Positions 1-12,634 are shown, counted from the stretch's first letter. The stretch: 64,000 bases of DNA from Cadophora sp. MPI-SDFR-AT-0126 (GCA_020747065.1 JAGMVK010000015.1:868001-932000); one strand, 5' to 3'. Numbers and translations: made by a program. The notes: generated by a model not told the origin, from the sequence alone.

Positions 1-2100
1 ATGTTATTCTCAACCTCATCATTACCCTCCGCCTGTCCCTTCTGTCCAATAAGGTCTTCCTCATCGGGATCCTTCGGGTCATCGCCTGGCACATGACTCG
101 AACCTTCATCTCCATCATCATCTGTATCTTCTCCCAGCATTTCATCCTCAACCTCCCCCTCACCACCATCTTCACCCTCCTCCTTTCCCATGTCTCCGAA
201 AGGATCATCCTCCTCAAAATCACTCGGGGGGTCAGAGAGTGTATCGAAGTCGGAATCCTCGTCCTGACTGTTATCTTCGGCGCTGAGGTGATCTCTAGTT
301 ATAGATACGTTGGCTCTAGGGCTCAAACCCGAATGATCTTCGCCAGCCAGTCGTCCGTAGTCCATATCGATGTCGGAGTCATCACATCCATCTCCATATC
401 CTTCTTCTTCACCTTCTTCATCGGCTTCTTCATCAACTTGGTCATTCTCTTCTTCTGCACCCCCTCCACTTTCTTCATGGCTGGAGTCATCTACCATGGA
501 TGTCTCGGGGGCAGAGGAAGAGGAGGTACCGATCATCGAAGCCCAGGTTCCAGGAGTATGGGTGAAGGATTCGCTTGTTGGGTCTAATCCATCGTCATCC
601 TCCATCTCGATGTCACTGTCATCAAGCTCTGCTTCCGAATCCTCGTCTACCTCCATATCAGAGGTGTCCATGGCCGAAGTCAATGTGCTGAGTTGATCTT
701 GAGACATATGCTGCGATGGTATTTGCACCTGGGCTGGCGAGGGTGGATTCGATTCGAATGCCATTGGGTTCTCCTCTTTGCTGTCAGAGTGTGCTCCCGT
801 CAACACAGGCTCCTCGGTGATCGAGGCGGGTGTGGTCGAATATTGTTCACTGGAATCAGGATCGTGAACGCCAGTAGCTGAGAAATCATCGCTACTGGTC
901 TTCAGAACAGTAGCGGTGCTCTCAGACACAATCAGACGTTGTCTACCTCCGAAAAGCTTCTCGAGGCTCATCAACGGTGTGTATTTGACAACTTGCATAT
1001 TTCGAGGGCAAGGTGTGTAAATATTCAACACTCGTGCCAGCTCTGCCGGAATTGGCATGGCTACCCAAAGTATCTGAAGACCCACTCTGGGTGTGTAAAC
1101 TATGAGCTGCTTGTTCGGTGGGCATGGCATATATACATTGACATATTGTTCCACGGCAATGATTGGTCGAAGGCTTGGTACACTTGATATAAGATCAGCT
1201 CGTCTCTTCATGCCAGAGACCGATATAGCGGAACGTGGGAGAGGTGTCTCCATTTTGTCTTCGCAGAGGCTCAATTGGGTTGGAGGCGGGGTATATGGAT
1301 CTGAAGGCATGGGTGCGAAGTGAACACCAACGCCCAATGAACCAGCATCCGAGTTCGATTTGGACGGGGCAGATCGCTTTTTTCGTAAGTTAGAAGACAG
1401 AAGGTCCACATTGGAAGGTGTTGATGTGGTATGTGGCAGATTTCGACTTTGAGAATTGGCCACAACAGGCTGGAATACGGAAGCAAAACATCAGCCAGTC
1501 TGGAATCACTCAGAGTCTCATGTCGTACAGGCGCGATACAACTTACAAAGAATTGCTTGAATGTCTTTGGCGCATTCTTCCATTCTTCCCACTTTCTAAA
1601 AGGCTAAGATGTTTTGTCAGTCTTTAATCAAGGTCAAAAACGGCTTGATTGAGGATGCGACTCACAACATTCTTCAACAATGGGACCGACCAGTCAAGCT
1701 CCACGGTGAACAGAGTTTGTGGCTTCAGAATTGGGAAGACAAGGCTGGGAGGACCAGCAGGAACACATCTTTCCATCGGGTGTAGGCTACTAGAGTAATA
1801 CCATTCAAGAGCTCTGAGCGCAGCTTGTGACTTCGCGTCAGCAATGACCTTTTGTCGGTCACTTTTCCAGCGATATCTGCCGCGAACGAGCACCGTAGCA
1901 ATATAATCTGGCTCTACTGACGCGTCGAGTAGCTTCCAATACACATATGTTGGTGGCTGAAAGCCGAGCTGCTCTGCGATAGATCGCAAAACATAGACAG
2001 GACTGAGATGGGTAGCGGATCCGTCCACAGCATCCTCGGAGAGAAGGGTAGGGTGGTGAGTCAGCTTTCGAAGCTTTCTGCGATCGCTCTCAATCGACAT
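1..2100 (-). CDS. Acidic protein with dsRNA-binding-like N-terminal domain (3' partial)
   Basis: The gene starts at 2100 and runs off the left edge, so the C-terminus is missing. Three exons fit: 2100-1666, 1603-1547 and 1469 to the edge, with donors GTGAGT and GTAAGT and introns of 62 and 77 bases; all phases agree. Residues about 30-105 look like a double-stranded RNA-binding fold: a helix (PVYVLRSIAEQLGF), beta strands ending in VLVRGRYRWKS, then a closing helix with AKSQAALRALEWYY. The middle is Ser/Thr/Pro-rich with two imperfect copies of a motif centred on YMPCPP/YTPCPR and VYTP/KYTP. The last visible 250 residues are dominated by Asp, Glu and Ser, as in disordered nuclear or chaperone proteins. 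An RNA-related role is inferred only from the N-terminus. I do not recognise the full protein. Confidence 0.7.
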
Positions 2101-5100
2101 GATGGCGGGAATGGAGTTGTGATTATTTTGGGTGGCAGGGCGATTTTTGGTGTTGGAGGTTGGAATCGAGAGTGCGTTGTGCGGTGCGACTCTCGCGATG
2201 ATGTTGTTGACGACGAGGCTAGAATTCTAGTCAGGCTCACCGCTTTCGCTTGATTGAGGAAGTAACGCGTCTCGATATGGAAGATTGGTGCAGAGAAAGG
2301 AATGATTTGCCGAACCTCGTGAAATTGAATATTGAATATCGTGGGAAGCTGAACAGCAAGCAGTGTGTAGTATCTCGCCGAAGCTCAGTTAGCCTTTGAC
2401 AGGACTTCAAGAGCAGTAATGACCGTACTTATATCTACAAAGAATTTATATTTTGCAGAACAGGTAGCCTCACAGGATGTAGAGTTTTTTTAAATCAAGA
2501 TTCTCTCCATTGCAAACAGTAATTCCACAAAAAGAACAATGTCCTTAGGTCAATGTCAAAAACCATATGGCGAATTTGTCTTATGGCTTGTACACTCGAT
2601 TATGTATGGTTAGGAGAACCGATAGCTAATGCCTAACTATGACTTCTAATTGTGTCTAGGTGGGCTAAAAATGCTCACTAGTAGTGCATTTCAGTCTTAC
2701 CCACTTCGATAAACAATATTTGTGCTTCACTATGAAATGACCTCCAAGTCTCCACAGTGATATCCCAGAAAAAGCATTATGGGTATCGTTAAGTTCTCAC
2801 GACTCACTCCATTGCATAACAATTGATCGCTGTGCAGTGGCGCCTTGATGCCGGCTAATGAATCCTCAGTTGAAGGTAGTATTTGCTTTCGTTGCTCCAG
2901 CAACGGCAGCACAGGCGATAATATGAGACTGTAGCCTTAGAACCACAATGAAACATGTAGAATAGAAGATGAATTAAATGCCTCATGTTCACAGTTATGA
3001 ATTATAGCCAATAATTGCCATTCACTTCGGCCAGTCATGTCGATGTGTCAAAGTTGAAGTTATGCGCAACGTTATGACGTTGTATCCCAATACCCCCGCT
3101 AAGCGAGATCGACCTCAGGCGCCTACTTCTAGCGAAATAATAACTTTTGACATCGCCCCAGGTGTGGCGGAACGGGAGCGAGAAAGAGTTATCGAAATCG
3201 CTGTTGTGGAAAGCGCATTTGTTTTCAATAAGATGATACAGCGAGTTCTCGGGTATTGACCGTGTTGTCAGTTAGTCCTTTGATACTTTAACGAGATCTG
3301 AGCCCTTTCTGTTGATTCTGTTGAAGTGGCAAAATCCTCTATGTTCTAGGTTCAATTCCTAGGTATGATTTCAGTCGATCCTGAAGAAGAGGTAAAGAGT
3401 GCAATATCTTTTTGCTCCTTCTATGAAGTTGGACGGACCGAGCAATAATATTTTTTTTCTTGTCGTTGTTAAGCGCAATAGTTCACCGAGTGTCCGTCTC
3501 TCATTGTGCAGTGCGCGACCTCCGACTTTGGCGTTCCTAACCTGGACAACTGTTCAAACCGACTATGGTATGGATTCAAATCCTACATTTATTCTCAATC
3601 AATGACGAGAGAGAGGTAAAGGAACAAATGAGTTTTGCCATTCTTGTGCAGGCTTCCCCCCATCCGCACACCCTCCTTGACTCTCTCGATTCTTAAGGCA
3701 AGTTTAAATTTTTTTTAAAATCCTAAAGTATCTTTGCTTTGGGACTGCGATATTTGAGCTTAGAATTCGAAAGATACACAGGACTGACAGCTGGGTTTCG
3801 GAAAGGAGACACAGAATCGTATGCAAGACGAGCGCATCATCAAAAGATTTGTTTTTGTCTTGGACCTTGACCCGATAAGCGAGAAAGATAAAACATCATT
3901 TCCTAAAGAGCAAGACGTTCGGTACAGGATCAAGACTAGGTCGGGAATATCTCTCTCGACTCAGTACGCCATTTTCTCTCTGTTGAGCACATCAGCCCTG
4001 AAAATGACTTCTGAAGATCTTTGGAGCATCTTTACCGCCTGTCTCAATATGCTTGTATACGTTTATAAGGGCAGGTTTCTACCTCAAGGTCTAGACTCGA
4101 GTTGGCCCTTTATGTATGACACGACCCCGGATAATCGATTCACGTGATTAGAATTTGTGGGAGCTTGAATCCCTGTCCCACACGTCCCAATTGCTGATTG
4201 CTGATGCTCTGCCAATCTGGTCAATGAAAAGATACCTGGCTATTGGCAAGATCACAATTTCAGAATTGGGAAACCATGATGAAACTTCCCAGGTGATGTT
4301 CTCTGTTGACTACATACATGCTTTACAGATTTCGAGCTTCATTTCAAACCCCACTGCAGCAACTTTTGGTTGCCTCAAGCATCGAGCATCTTTCAGATCT
4401 TCCAAAGTAACTCCGCCAGGCAATCAGAAACGGCTGGAAGGTCGCGTGTCAACGACGAGAATGCCAACATCAGCTACTACACTCGTCAGGATTCTACTGT
4501 GACCATTGCCAAAAGCCCCCTTCAAGATGTGGCCTGGGTCCATTTGAGGAGCTCGGGAGAGCGGCGCGGTCCCGTCGTTTGGAAAAGCCAGTGCAGAACA
4601 TTGCTGTCCTTGGTCAATTCGATTGAGAGGAAAAAGGTCGAACCGCCACATGATAAGCCTGATCGGAGAAGAATCTTGCTTGGACCGCCGGCTCAGAAGG
4701 CGGGATAGATCATCTCCACTGTTTGGAGAAGACGCTACGAAATTCCTGTAGCAGCTGGTCTACCTGGAGGATATAATTTGTCTCGAAATACGTCGACTAA
4801 CGCTCCGGAGGAATGACTTTTGCTTGCGTGCGGCAGCCTGAAAATTGATACACGCGGCAAGGGATTGACAAAATAAACAAAGTTAAGCGAGACGCTAACA
4901 CGAACACGGTGGGGGTGGGGTTACCCTACCAGCTTGTCTGCAGACCTAGCCTCTGCAGATTAGAGCACTCGAAGGAAGAAGCTTTATGTCGGTGTAACCT
5001 AAATTGTGGTAGGATATGTTGGGAGAAGTAATTGTGCTACGTGAGGACGGTAGGATAATCGCTGCATGGATAGCGCGGATATTCTGATTTTGCCCAAAGC

Positions 5101-5283
5101 CCCCAGAACAATGTTGATGGTTGGGAAAAGCGCCCCGAGAGATGTGCAAGTTCACTGTATGAGTGGCAATTGTGTAAATACATGAAATTCAGAATTCAAT
5201 TGATCGAAGACAAGATAATGTGGCATGGCCGAGAACATTTGGAAGCCATTTTCTTAAGGCAGTTGCCGTGAAGTACAAAATTA
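2101..5283. other. Intergenic, no supported gene
   Basis: Only short open frames lie here, the longest about 115 codons (3821-4147 and 4155-4502 on the plus strand). None shows a recognisable domain, a signal peptide or convincing splice partners. AT-rich stretches alternate with ordinary sequence. I see no repeat or RNA gene. Confidence 0.5.
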
Positions 5284-6570
5284 TCACATCTTGCTTGGCA
5301 TCCTCATCCCGCCATCAAGCCTCAGAACCACACCATTCAACATGATGTTCTCAATACCCTGTGTGACCAGCTGTGCGAATTCGTGCGGTTGACCCGGTCT
5401 CACTGTGTAGCATCAGAAACGCAAGTCAAAGAATGGCAAATTTTGAACTCACAGGGAAATTCCATAACTCTGGTTAAACTTGCTCTAACCTTATCACTCA
5501 TCATACTGGTCATGCGACTTTCAAACAGACTCGGTGCGATGGTCACTACACGAATGCCGTGCCTCGCCAGATCTCTTGTCAATGGCAAAGTAAGCGAAGC
5601 GATGGCTCCTTTGGATGCAGAGTATGCGACTTGGCCGGGTTGGCCATCGAAGGCTGCGGAAGAAGATACCATTATGATGACGCCGCGTTCCCCGTCGGGC
5701 CCAACGGGTGTGGTGGATGCCATATGTGGGAGGACCTGGCGGATTAGGTCGATTGTGCCGCGGACATTGACGTTCATGACGAAGTCTAAGGGTTGGATGT
5801 CAATGTTGGACCACTACCCTGGAGTATTCTCAAAATAGGGAGATCGGGACACTAGACTGAAATCTAGTTGTGGCAAAAGAGGCAGATGAACTTACCAAAG
5901 TCGTCCAACGAGAAGGGCTTTAGATTGCGATCGACAATCTGGGCGCGTTCGTTAGATCTGTTGATCATCGAATATAATCGAATGATCAGAGATTACGACG
6001 AGTATTTGGAAGAAAATTAAAGCCTAGAAGCGTTCAACGCGAGGCTGGAGCTCCCAAAGACGGCAATACTGAGTGTGCGGAAGCTTCATCCATAAAATAG
6101 AGTCACGTGAAGACTCGTAACCTCCAAGGTTCTTGTCATTTCTGGAAGAAGCAAGCATTTTTATGATGCAAGAGTTGATCAAGGTAAAGAAATCAATAGA
6201 GGTAAGAGGAAAGAAACCACCAACCTTCGCTGGGGTAGAGACACCCGCAGCAGCAATAACTCCACCAACTTCCTTTCCCGTCTCTTTGATCCATGCCAAA
6301 GCTCCCTGGACGGCAGCAGCAATACTCTCGGTCTCCAATACATTTGCCTCGAAGAATTTGGTCTTGCCGCCACCTATTTGCTTAACGACATCTGCTGCAA
6401 GTTCTTCATTCATGTCGAGGATTGCTGCAAAGCCTCCTTTCTGGCAGATGTCTTCAACACATGCTCGGCCAAGGCCGGATGCTCTGTCTTTCATCAGTTT
6501 TGATGCATCGATTTGGCAAGGGGAAAACGAACCCTCCGGACACGATGAATGTTCTACCTTCGATCTTCAT
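5284..6570 (-). CDS. Short-chain dehydrogenase/reductase, HSD10-like
   Basis: Five exons (6570-6533, 6483-6225, 5938-5896, 5785-5453, 5402-5284) join in phase to give 263 residues, the normal size of a classical SDR. The NAD(P)-binding motif is split by the first, 49-base intron: VSGG then ASGLGRA reads as the TGxxxGxG loop, with Ser in the Thr position. AAAGVS matches the NNAG-like motif. The catalytic Ser is in VSSSAAF and the YxxxK pair in YSASK, about 14 residues further on. Overall order and the tail ([24 protein letters not shown]) resemble 3-hydroxyacyl-CoA dehydrogenase type 2 / 17-beta-HSD10 enzymes, which oxidise hydroxyacyl-CoA or steroid alcohols with NAD. The exact substrate cannot be told. 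The start was chosen at the Met just before the first beta strand; an upstream in-frame Met would add a tail unlike the family. It is divergent from the Rab gene at 7041. Confidence 0.85.
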
Positions 6571-7040
6571 GTTGGAATATGTTTTAGTGTTGACTTCGTG
6601 GCAATGGACAGAGAGAGAAGTATGATGTGAGATGAAGATGGTAGTCAAACAAACAACCTCGGTTCATCAATCCCCTGCCATCTTACCCAAAACGGACAGG
6701 CGTCGATCGGACATGCTACTCTCAAACGCCGACAGACGACGATAAGACAACGACATGGCGCATCAATCACACGCTTCAACAGCAGGGATCTGAAGCTTGA
6801 AATGACGACCGCAAAGTGAGTGAGGGAGTGATCAAGGAACGGAAAAGACGAGGACAACGACGAGATACCCACATACCCCCGAGAGAGACGATAGACGATA
6901 ATACAAGATGGTGCGCCCAAGGAGGTCATCCGCTGCGAGCGACGAGTCGGGAGGGACTGCGCGCGATCAGGTTTGTTGACTCCCTGAGTGACCGCAATGG
7001 CAGGACACAGTGCTGATGGAATGGACAGGAACTTGGTAGC
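6571..7040. other. Divergent promoter region between SDR and Rab genes
   Basis: This 470-base gap separates two genes transcribed away from each other, so both promoters must lie here. I see no gene and no clear operator. Confidence 0.5.
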
Positions 7041-8146
7041 ATGTACGATTACCTGGCGAAGATTATTCTGCTCGGACCAAGTGGCAGTGGGAAGTACGCA
7101 TTATCTCCATTGTTCCGTTTCAAGAAGAAGCTTTGTTGATAACGGCTGTTAGATCCTGTCTCTTGCACCGCTTCGTCAAAAACGAATGGAGAATCGTATC
7201 TTCGCAGACCATAGGCGTGGAATTTGCAAGCAAAATAATACGGGTCGGGACTGGTGCGAGGAGGAAACGGATAAAACTCCAAGTACATACAAAACTTTCA
7301 CCTCCTACTTCCCCCACTACACCCCTCTATCTTCTCCGTAACCAGAGCTCAACTAACACGCCTGTTCTCTTCCAGCTCTGGGACACAGCAGGTACCGAAC
7401 GATTTCGCTCTGTCTCACGCTCTTACTACCGCGGCGCCGCCGGCGCAATCCTTGTCTACGACATAACATCACACAACACCTTCACAGCCCTGCCCTCCTT
7501 CATGAACGACGCACGAGCTCTCGCATCCCCGAATCTCACTCTGCTACTGGCAGGAAACAAGGCAGATTTGGCAGATAGCGGGACGCTGATCGATACAAGC
7601 TCGCCTTTACCCCCTGCTACACCATCAAGCGTGAGCAGTAAAGCCTCGTCTTTCCCTTTCAATGCTGGAGGTTCGGTCCCTTCTACAAATGGGTCCGCGT
7701 CTGGGGCTGGAACTCTTGGGCTGGGCACACAGTTACGGGCGAGCGTTGCGCCAGATGGGAGAGAAGTCAGTGCCGAGGAAGCATCGAAGTGGGCAAGCAG
7801 CAACAATGTCCCAGTATCCGTCGAGGTATCCGCGTTAAGCGGGGAAAACGTCGATGAGGTATTCAATCGGTTGGCGAGGATGATCTTGACAAAGATTGAG
7901 CTCGGAGAAATTGATCCTGACGATCCTATGAGTGGTATACAATATGGTGATGGTGGGTGGCAGGGAGACGGCGATGGAGCGAGTGTCAAGAGTGGGATGA
8001 CTGTTGATGAGGGTGCCCGGAGAAGGAGGAAACCGAGGAGCAGGAATGGCTGGGGGTTGGGTGGTGGGACCCTAGGTGGGATGAGAGAGTGGGAAGAAGT
8101 GTTTACGCTAAGTGGGAGTCGGAGGAGGAATAGAGGATGCTGTTGA
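7041..8146 (+). CDS. Rab4-type small GTPase (Ypt4-like)
   Basis: Three exons (7041-7093, 7153-7282, 7376-8146) give 317 residues. The P-loop GPSGSGKS is rebuilt across the first intron. Switch I reads TIGVEF, switch II WDTAGTERFRSVSRSYYRGAAGA, the guanine-base motif NKADL and the final motif EVSAL. The C-terminus ends in CC, a geranylgeranylation signal for membrane anchoring. The matches SCLLHRF, SKIIRVG, RSVSRSYYRGAAGA, DARALASPN and SGIQYGD are those of human RAB4, which controls recycling from early endosomes. Two features are odd. The catalytic Gln of DTAGQ is Thr here, and a Ser/Gly-rich insert of about 55 residues follows NKADL, making the protein about 100 residues longer than RAB4. 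The second intron is 93 bases, stop-free and in frame, so its retention would add 31 residues. Confidence 0.92.
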
Positions 8147-8965
8147 TTCTGCTAAGGGGCAGCAGGGAGGTGCATCTCAGTTGTAAGAAGGCTTTTCTTG
8201 GTCCATATATACATTCGATTCGTGTTTATAGCTAGGTGGAGCAGGACCTGGCGAGGCGTTTGGTGTTTTCTTTCCCTAGCATCTGTAGATGGACACGCAT
8301 GCCTAGCCTTTCCTTTCTTTCTAGTGTCAATATTTTCAGCGAGACTTTTCTTGAGATGAGACAGATGATGGTACTGTTAATATTGGCACTTAGTTGGTGG
8401 CTGGGGTGGATGTTAGAGTAATACAATAATAATCCATTCATGTCATTTATAAGGCTTGGATACTGGTCTCACCACATTGCCGGTGTGTCTTTTCCTTGAC
8501 GAGGAGCAAATTTTCTGGTATGCTTAAATTTGAGCCTTCAGAACATGCTATTGATAAACCGACGAATAGTCTCGACAAGGCAGAGGTAACGTATCGCTGG
8601 GCGAGCGACGGAGTATGCATGCAATGATCGCCAGGAAATCAGACCCGGGTACAAGGGGCATGCTTTCTCTGCTGTTCTATCTAATAGATTTCCTTCGGGA
8701 CGGAGCGCCATCTCTACTGGAGAGTATGTGATGGCCAATGAGAAGATTTATCTATTCCATGCTTGTAACACGTTTTTGACCAGACGATCGAAATCGCCTG
8801 GGCAACGGCTGAACCTCAGTCTGACCGAATCTCACCGAACTCAATGCACCATATTGTCGCGAGCTTTCCAGTCTTAAATCAAAGTAGAAAAGCCTAGCCC
8901 ATTCCGCCCCTACTTACTTCTCTCACGAACCATCCAACCTCCTTGCGATCCCGACCCAATCATCA
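8147..8965. other. Intergenic between convergent genes
   Basis: The Rab gene and the next gene point toward each other, so this holds two 3' ends. I see no gene or repeat. Confidence 0.5.
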
Positions 8966-10236
8966 TCAAATCCCAGTCCTCTCCGCATCCTCTATAGTCT
9001 CCCCAATATCCTTCGTCGCACCATGCAATAATGCAAACAATAAATTTGCATCCCAAATCATCCTCCCCCACCCCGGAACCGTGCTTCCAGCCCTACGGTT
9101 CGCCAACACCATCTTGAGCAACCGTCCTGGCCCCTTCCCTGTGCCGCCTCCAATGGAACCCCTACTGCCCTTATTCTCTTCCTCTCTCTGGTTGATGGAC
9201 TTTCCCGCCGCATCCTCCAGATCTTGACAATAATCTGAATAAAAATCTGCCATATCACGAACCAGATTCAACAGGCTCTTGTCGGACAATCCTTTGTCAA
9301 GGCAAGCGTGCAAGAGTTGCTTCCCGAGAACCTTCCCGTATGTCACGGCGCTCAAGATGTCAGGCTTAGGTTCGTTTGTGATCCATGTGCGGAAGATCCG
9401 AGCCAGGATAGAGATCTGGTGGGGGGTGGCGTCGGAGATGGGTATATGTGACCGAGGGATATCGCTCCTTAGGTGACCCTATGTGAGAGTTGGAGGTGAG
9501 CATCCTTTTTACGTATGTTTGAGGTCTGATATATGAAAGATTGCAAATCGAGAGCGGGACCAGATCCTTCGACAGACATGCAGACACAAACATCGCAACA
9601 AGTTCGCCAGATAGAAGAAAATGTTCAAAGACAATATCTCAGACTCACCAAGGCAAACCAGATCGCTACAAACTCATTGGCTTGGTTCAACTGGACTTTC
9701 TCTTCTCCAAATTGATCCTCTAGCCTCTTACTTCCAGACCTAGTAGCAGTACTCTCGTTTATCGCGGACATGATGAGAGGTCTATTCAAAGGTGGGCTCT
9801 TCAACTTCCCGTTCCCCATTCGGTCCAGTCGGTCTCTTTTTCCTGCTGCATTCATCTCTTCGGTCGTCCTTTCCTTCTCAACAGCATATCATACCTTATT
9901 TCGTTCCACATCCGAGCCCCTATCTCTTCTCTGCATCTTCTCACTCACATTTTCGGCTTCCTTCCGATTCCTCCGCTTCTTAACCCGGGGAGCTGTTGCT
10001 TGACACGTTGGACGGTTGCGATTGTTGACTTCCAGGTAAGTGAATGGCAGCCGAAGGTCTGGGATCGATAAGGGTGGCGAGTACGAGAGTGTTCTTGATA
10101 TCTCGGAGAGCGGGGTTGATGTTATGGACTGGGCCGGCGATGGCGACAGACAGATGATGCGGGACCTCATTTGGAATTGAGATCGAGAGAGGAATCGCAA
10201 AGGAGTCTCCGGTCTGGAGTCGCTGGTTTGTGCCAT
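8966..10236 (-). CDS. Unrecognised protein, possibly with an in-frame stop
   Basis: A reading frame starting with MAQTSDSRP at 10236 continues to a TGA at 9889-9891 and then on in the same frame to 9649. A GTGAGT donor at 9648 and an acceptor at 9480 (169-base intron) then lead in phase into the last exon, 9478-8966. The part after the stop holds a mostly helical segment (residues such as DQFGEEKVQLNQANEFVAIWF and ILARIFRTWITNEPKPDIL) and a Gly-rich linker. The part before it is Ser/Pro-rich, then basic (RVKKRRNRKEAENVSEK). The TGA falls within GTATGA, so it may lie in an intron starting at 9894; 90- or 96-base introns would keep phase, but the acceptors are weak. Otherwise the gene is broken, or the true start is the Met at 9771. 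I do not recognise the family. Confidence 0.5.
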
Positions 10237-11431
10237 CGTGAACACCGTTATAGATGTAATGGTGGCGGGGAGAGTAATTGAGTAGATGGTAAATTGAAGT
10301 GTAAGAGTTGAGATCTTGTTGACGCCCGATGTGATGTTGCTTGTTGATGTTGTTGGAAGCGTGAGTGCCTGAATTTTACATTTTCGGTACCCTTGTAGTG
10401 AATCTTGAGTCAGGATAGTGACTTGCAATAAACATGGATTTGGTTATGTTGATCGACATATTCGGAAGGTGAAGTGCTACCATCGTCGATGTTCTTTGGA
10501 CGGGACTGGCAAGGCGGTTTGCAAACTTGACAATCAGTGTTCCTTTTTACTTGAAGTTGTTCGCATTTGCCAGCTACATGCCAGTATCTTAGAACTGTAC
10601 GCTACTACTTGCACCAAGTTCAGTTAGGCCTGCATTCCCTTGGTCCGAATGCTCATGCTATGGCAAGTTTTTTCACCCGAACCTGACATTCTAAATAAAA
10701 CAGATCGTATCTATAGGTTATATCATACTCAATTCCAGTCTCGGTACATGTAGGATACCTCAGCGCATGACTCACGTCCATCTATGCTTTCCGTCCCATG
10801 AAATCGAAGAATCAAATCACATGATCGTTTAATTTCGTTCCCGGGCTTAGTCAAGTAAATAAACAGCACAACACAAAACATCTTATTTAAAGTCTCAACT
10901 TTCTCAGCCACTTAACGGGAACGCAATTAAAACTAATCAAATTGAATAGACCGTAAGCCGTAGCGACTTTTTATCTATGGCATGTACGTGGTGGTCATCG
11001 GAACGAAAGAAAGAAGCAGGTGCGGGGTAAACAGAGCTGCGAAGCATATGATGTGGGTTTGGCCACTGGCAGCAGCTCCCCTCTATAGCCAGTAGATCTC
11101 ATCATAAATTTAAAGCTATCGGGCACTGAAAGTGTCCCTGGCTCTCAACTCGTCATGTGCTCTACATAATGCAATACATTTCAGACAAGGAGTCTAAGAT
11201 CCGGTTCTCATGCTCAATTCCGTCACGCGGCATCCTCAGGAAGTCTTCTAAACAGATACGCATTCATTCAAATCAGCATGGAACACAGTATTATCGACAT
11301 TAATTGCTGAAGGTTTTCAGTTCATACAAGCAGTGGTGGCTATCATCTGACTAACTGTCCTTTCACCGATCTACCCATCATCTGCGTCTTCCCAAGCAAA
11401 AACTAGGAAGTATCTTAGAGACATGCAAAGT
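10237..11431. other. Intergenic, no supported gene
   Basis: About 1.2 kb upstream of the gene starting at 10236 and downstream of the one ending at 11432. Only very short frames; AT-rich around 10800-10960. Nothing else seen. Confidence 0.5.
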
Positions 11432-12634
11432 TCAGAGCTTGAAAAATGCGCCGCTAGACTTCATAAACAAGAAGTCCATGTAGTTACTAGCCTCCGTGAT
11501 CTCCTCGTCGGTCAACATCTGACCAGCTCCATCATTGCAATCCTCCTGTCGGTCTTCATCATCCCCTCTATCACCCGCCTCAATAGGTGCACGACTCTGT
11601 GGCTTTTTCCTCCCACTGGCACAATACTTCTCGAGTGACTTGACGGTGTGTTCAAAGAAGAACTTCTCCCTGAGCTGTGCGTCCATCCAGCTACCAGGTC
11701 CCCATTCCGTGTACACGACATAATCTTCCTCGTCCATTGCATCCAAAGCCTGTTCCGCCTTCGTTTGGCTGATGGAGAAGAAATGGCTGATTGCGGAAAG
11801 CATCCATTCTTTGTTGGTCTGGAACGCTCGACGGGCGATCATGCGACCGAGGTCATTTCCATTCTGTGCGGCATGGGCAACTGGTGGGGATACTGGTTTG
11901 CGGGTCACGAAATCCATCTGGGTTTGAAACTTCGCCAGAACGTCGAACATCCGTTGTGCGGCTTCGTCATCGATACCATTCCCTATGAAGGCCTTGAAAT
12001 GGTCAGTGTACGGTATCATTCAAAAAAAAAGGAGTAACTTTGGAGAGTGACACTCAGAGAATAAAACTAGTTAGAAAGGCAGAAGGAAACTTACCCATCT
12101 TGCGAACACGTAGAAGAACAGATCAATATCGTCTCTGTAGATCTTCTTCAATGGTGGGCAGAGCTCTTGGTGACCTCGAGATACAATGAGACCCGGATGA
12201 ACACTGCATGGGAGCGACAAGCTTTGAGCTCTACGTTTCAGCTCCTCTTTTTCCTCATCTGAGGGACTGTAGTTCGAAACCTGCGGTGCTGGCTGGTACT
12301 GTGACGCCTCGATCACTGTCGCGGAAGCTTCTACCCCAACGTGATTCGCTTGCGAAGATTCTTGGGCTGTGTGAGTAGGCAGACCGATGCCTACTGGTGG
12401 TGGCATATTCAAGTCCAGAAATTGGTTGGGCCAAAAATAGAAAGGCGCGTTAGGAAGGGCCTCTGCATGCTGAGGCTGCTCTGCGACAGCTTGCTTATGA
12501 GCAACTGGCAGTGCATTGAGTGCCACTCTTGATCTTCTAGGCGGGCTTGACGAAGTGAATGAGGTCTGGATTCCCATGTTTGGAGGGGTGTGAGTTGCTG
12601 CAAACTGAACAAATGAGTGTCTCCAATTTTGCAA
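11432..12634 (-). CDS. Unrecognised fungal protein, 366 residues
   Basis: Two exons, 12634-12095 and 11992-11432, join in phase 0 over a 102-base intron with a GTAAGT donor. The N-terminal third is Pro/Gln/Ala-rich and probably disordered. From about residue 115 a structured region follows: SPSDEEKEELKRRAQSL, a segment with IYRDDIDLFFYVFARW directly at the splice junction, then AFIGNGIDDEAAQRMFDVLAKFQTQ, and a likely helical block with MLSAISHFFSISQTKAEQALDAM and WMDAQLREKFFFEHTVKSLEKY. The C-terminus is Asp/Glu-rich. There is no signal peptide or membrane segment. I do not recognise a named domain. The intact 1.1-kb spliced frame and non-random composition argue that it is real. Confidence 0.65.

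Noticed and set aside
93..696. Plus-strand Ser/Pro-rich open frames at the left edge
   Set aside because: They are antisense to the Asp/Glu codons of the minus-strand acidic protein, whose frame is continuous and spliced.
3346..3362. A T-arm-like hairpin (CTAGG, TTCAATT loop, CCTAG), suggesting a tRNA
   Set aside because: No matching acceptor stem, D-arm or anticodon arm upstream within the right distance, and no A-box.
3821..4502. Two consecutive plus-strand frames of about 110 codons
   Set aside because: No domain, no splice link between them and no promoter context; chance frames in a long gap.
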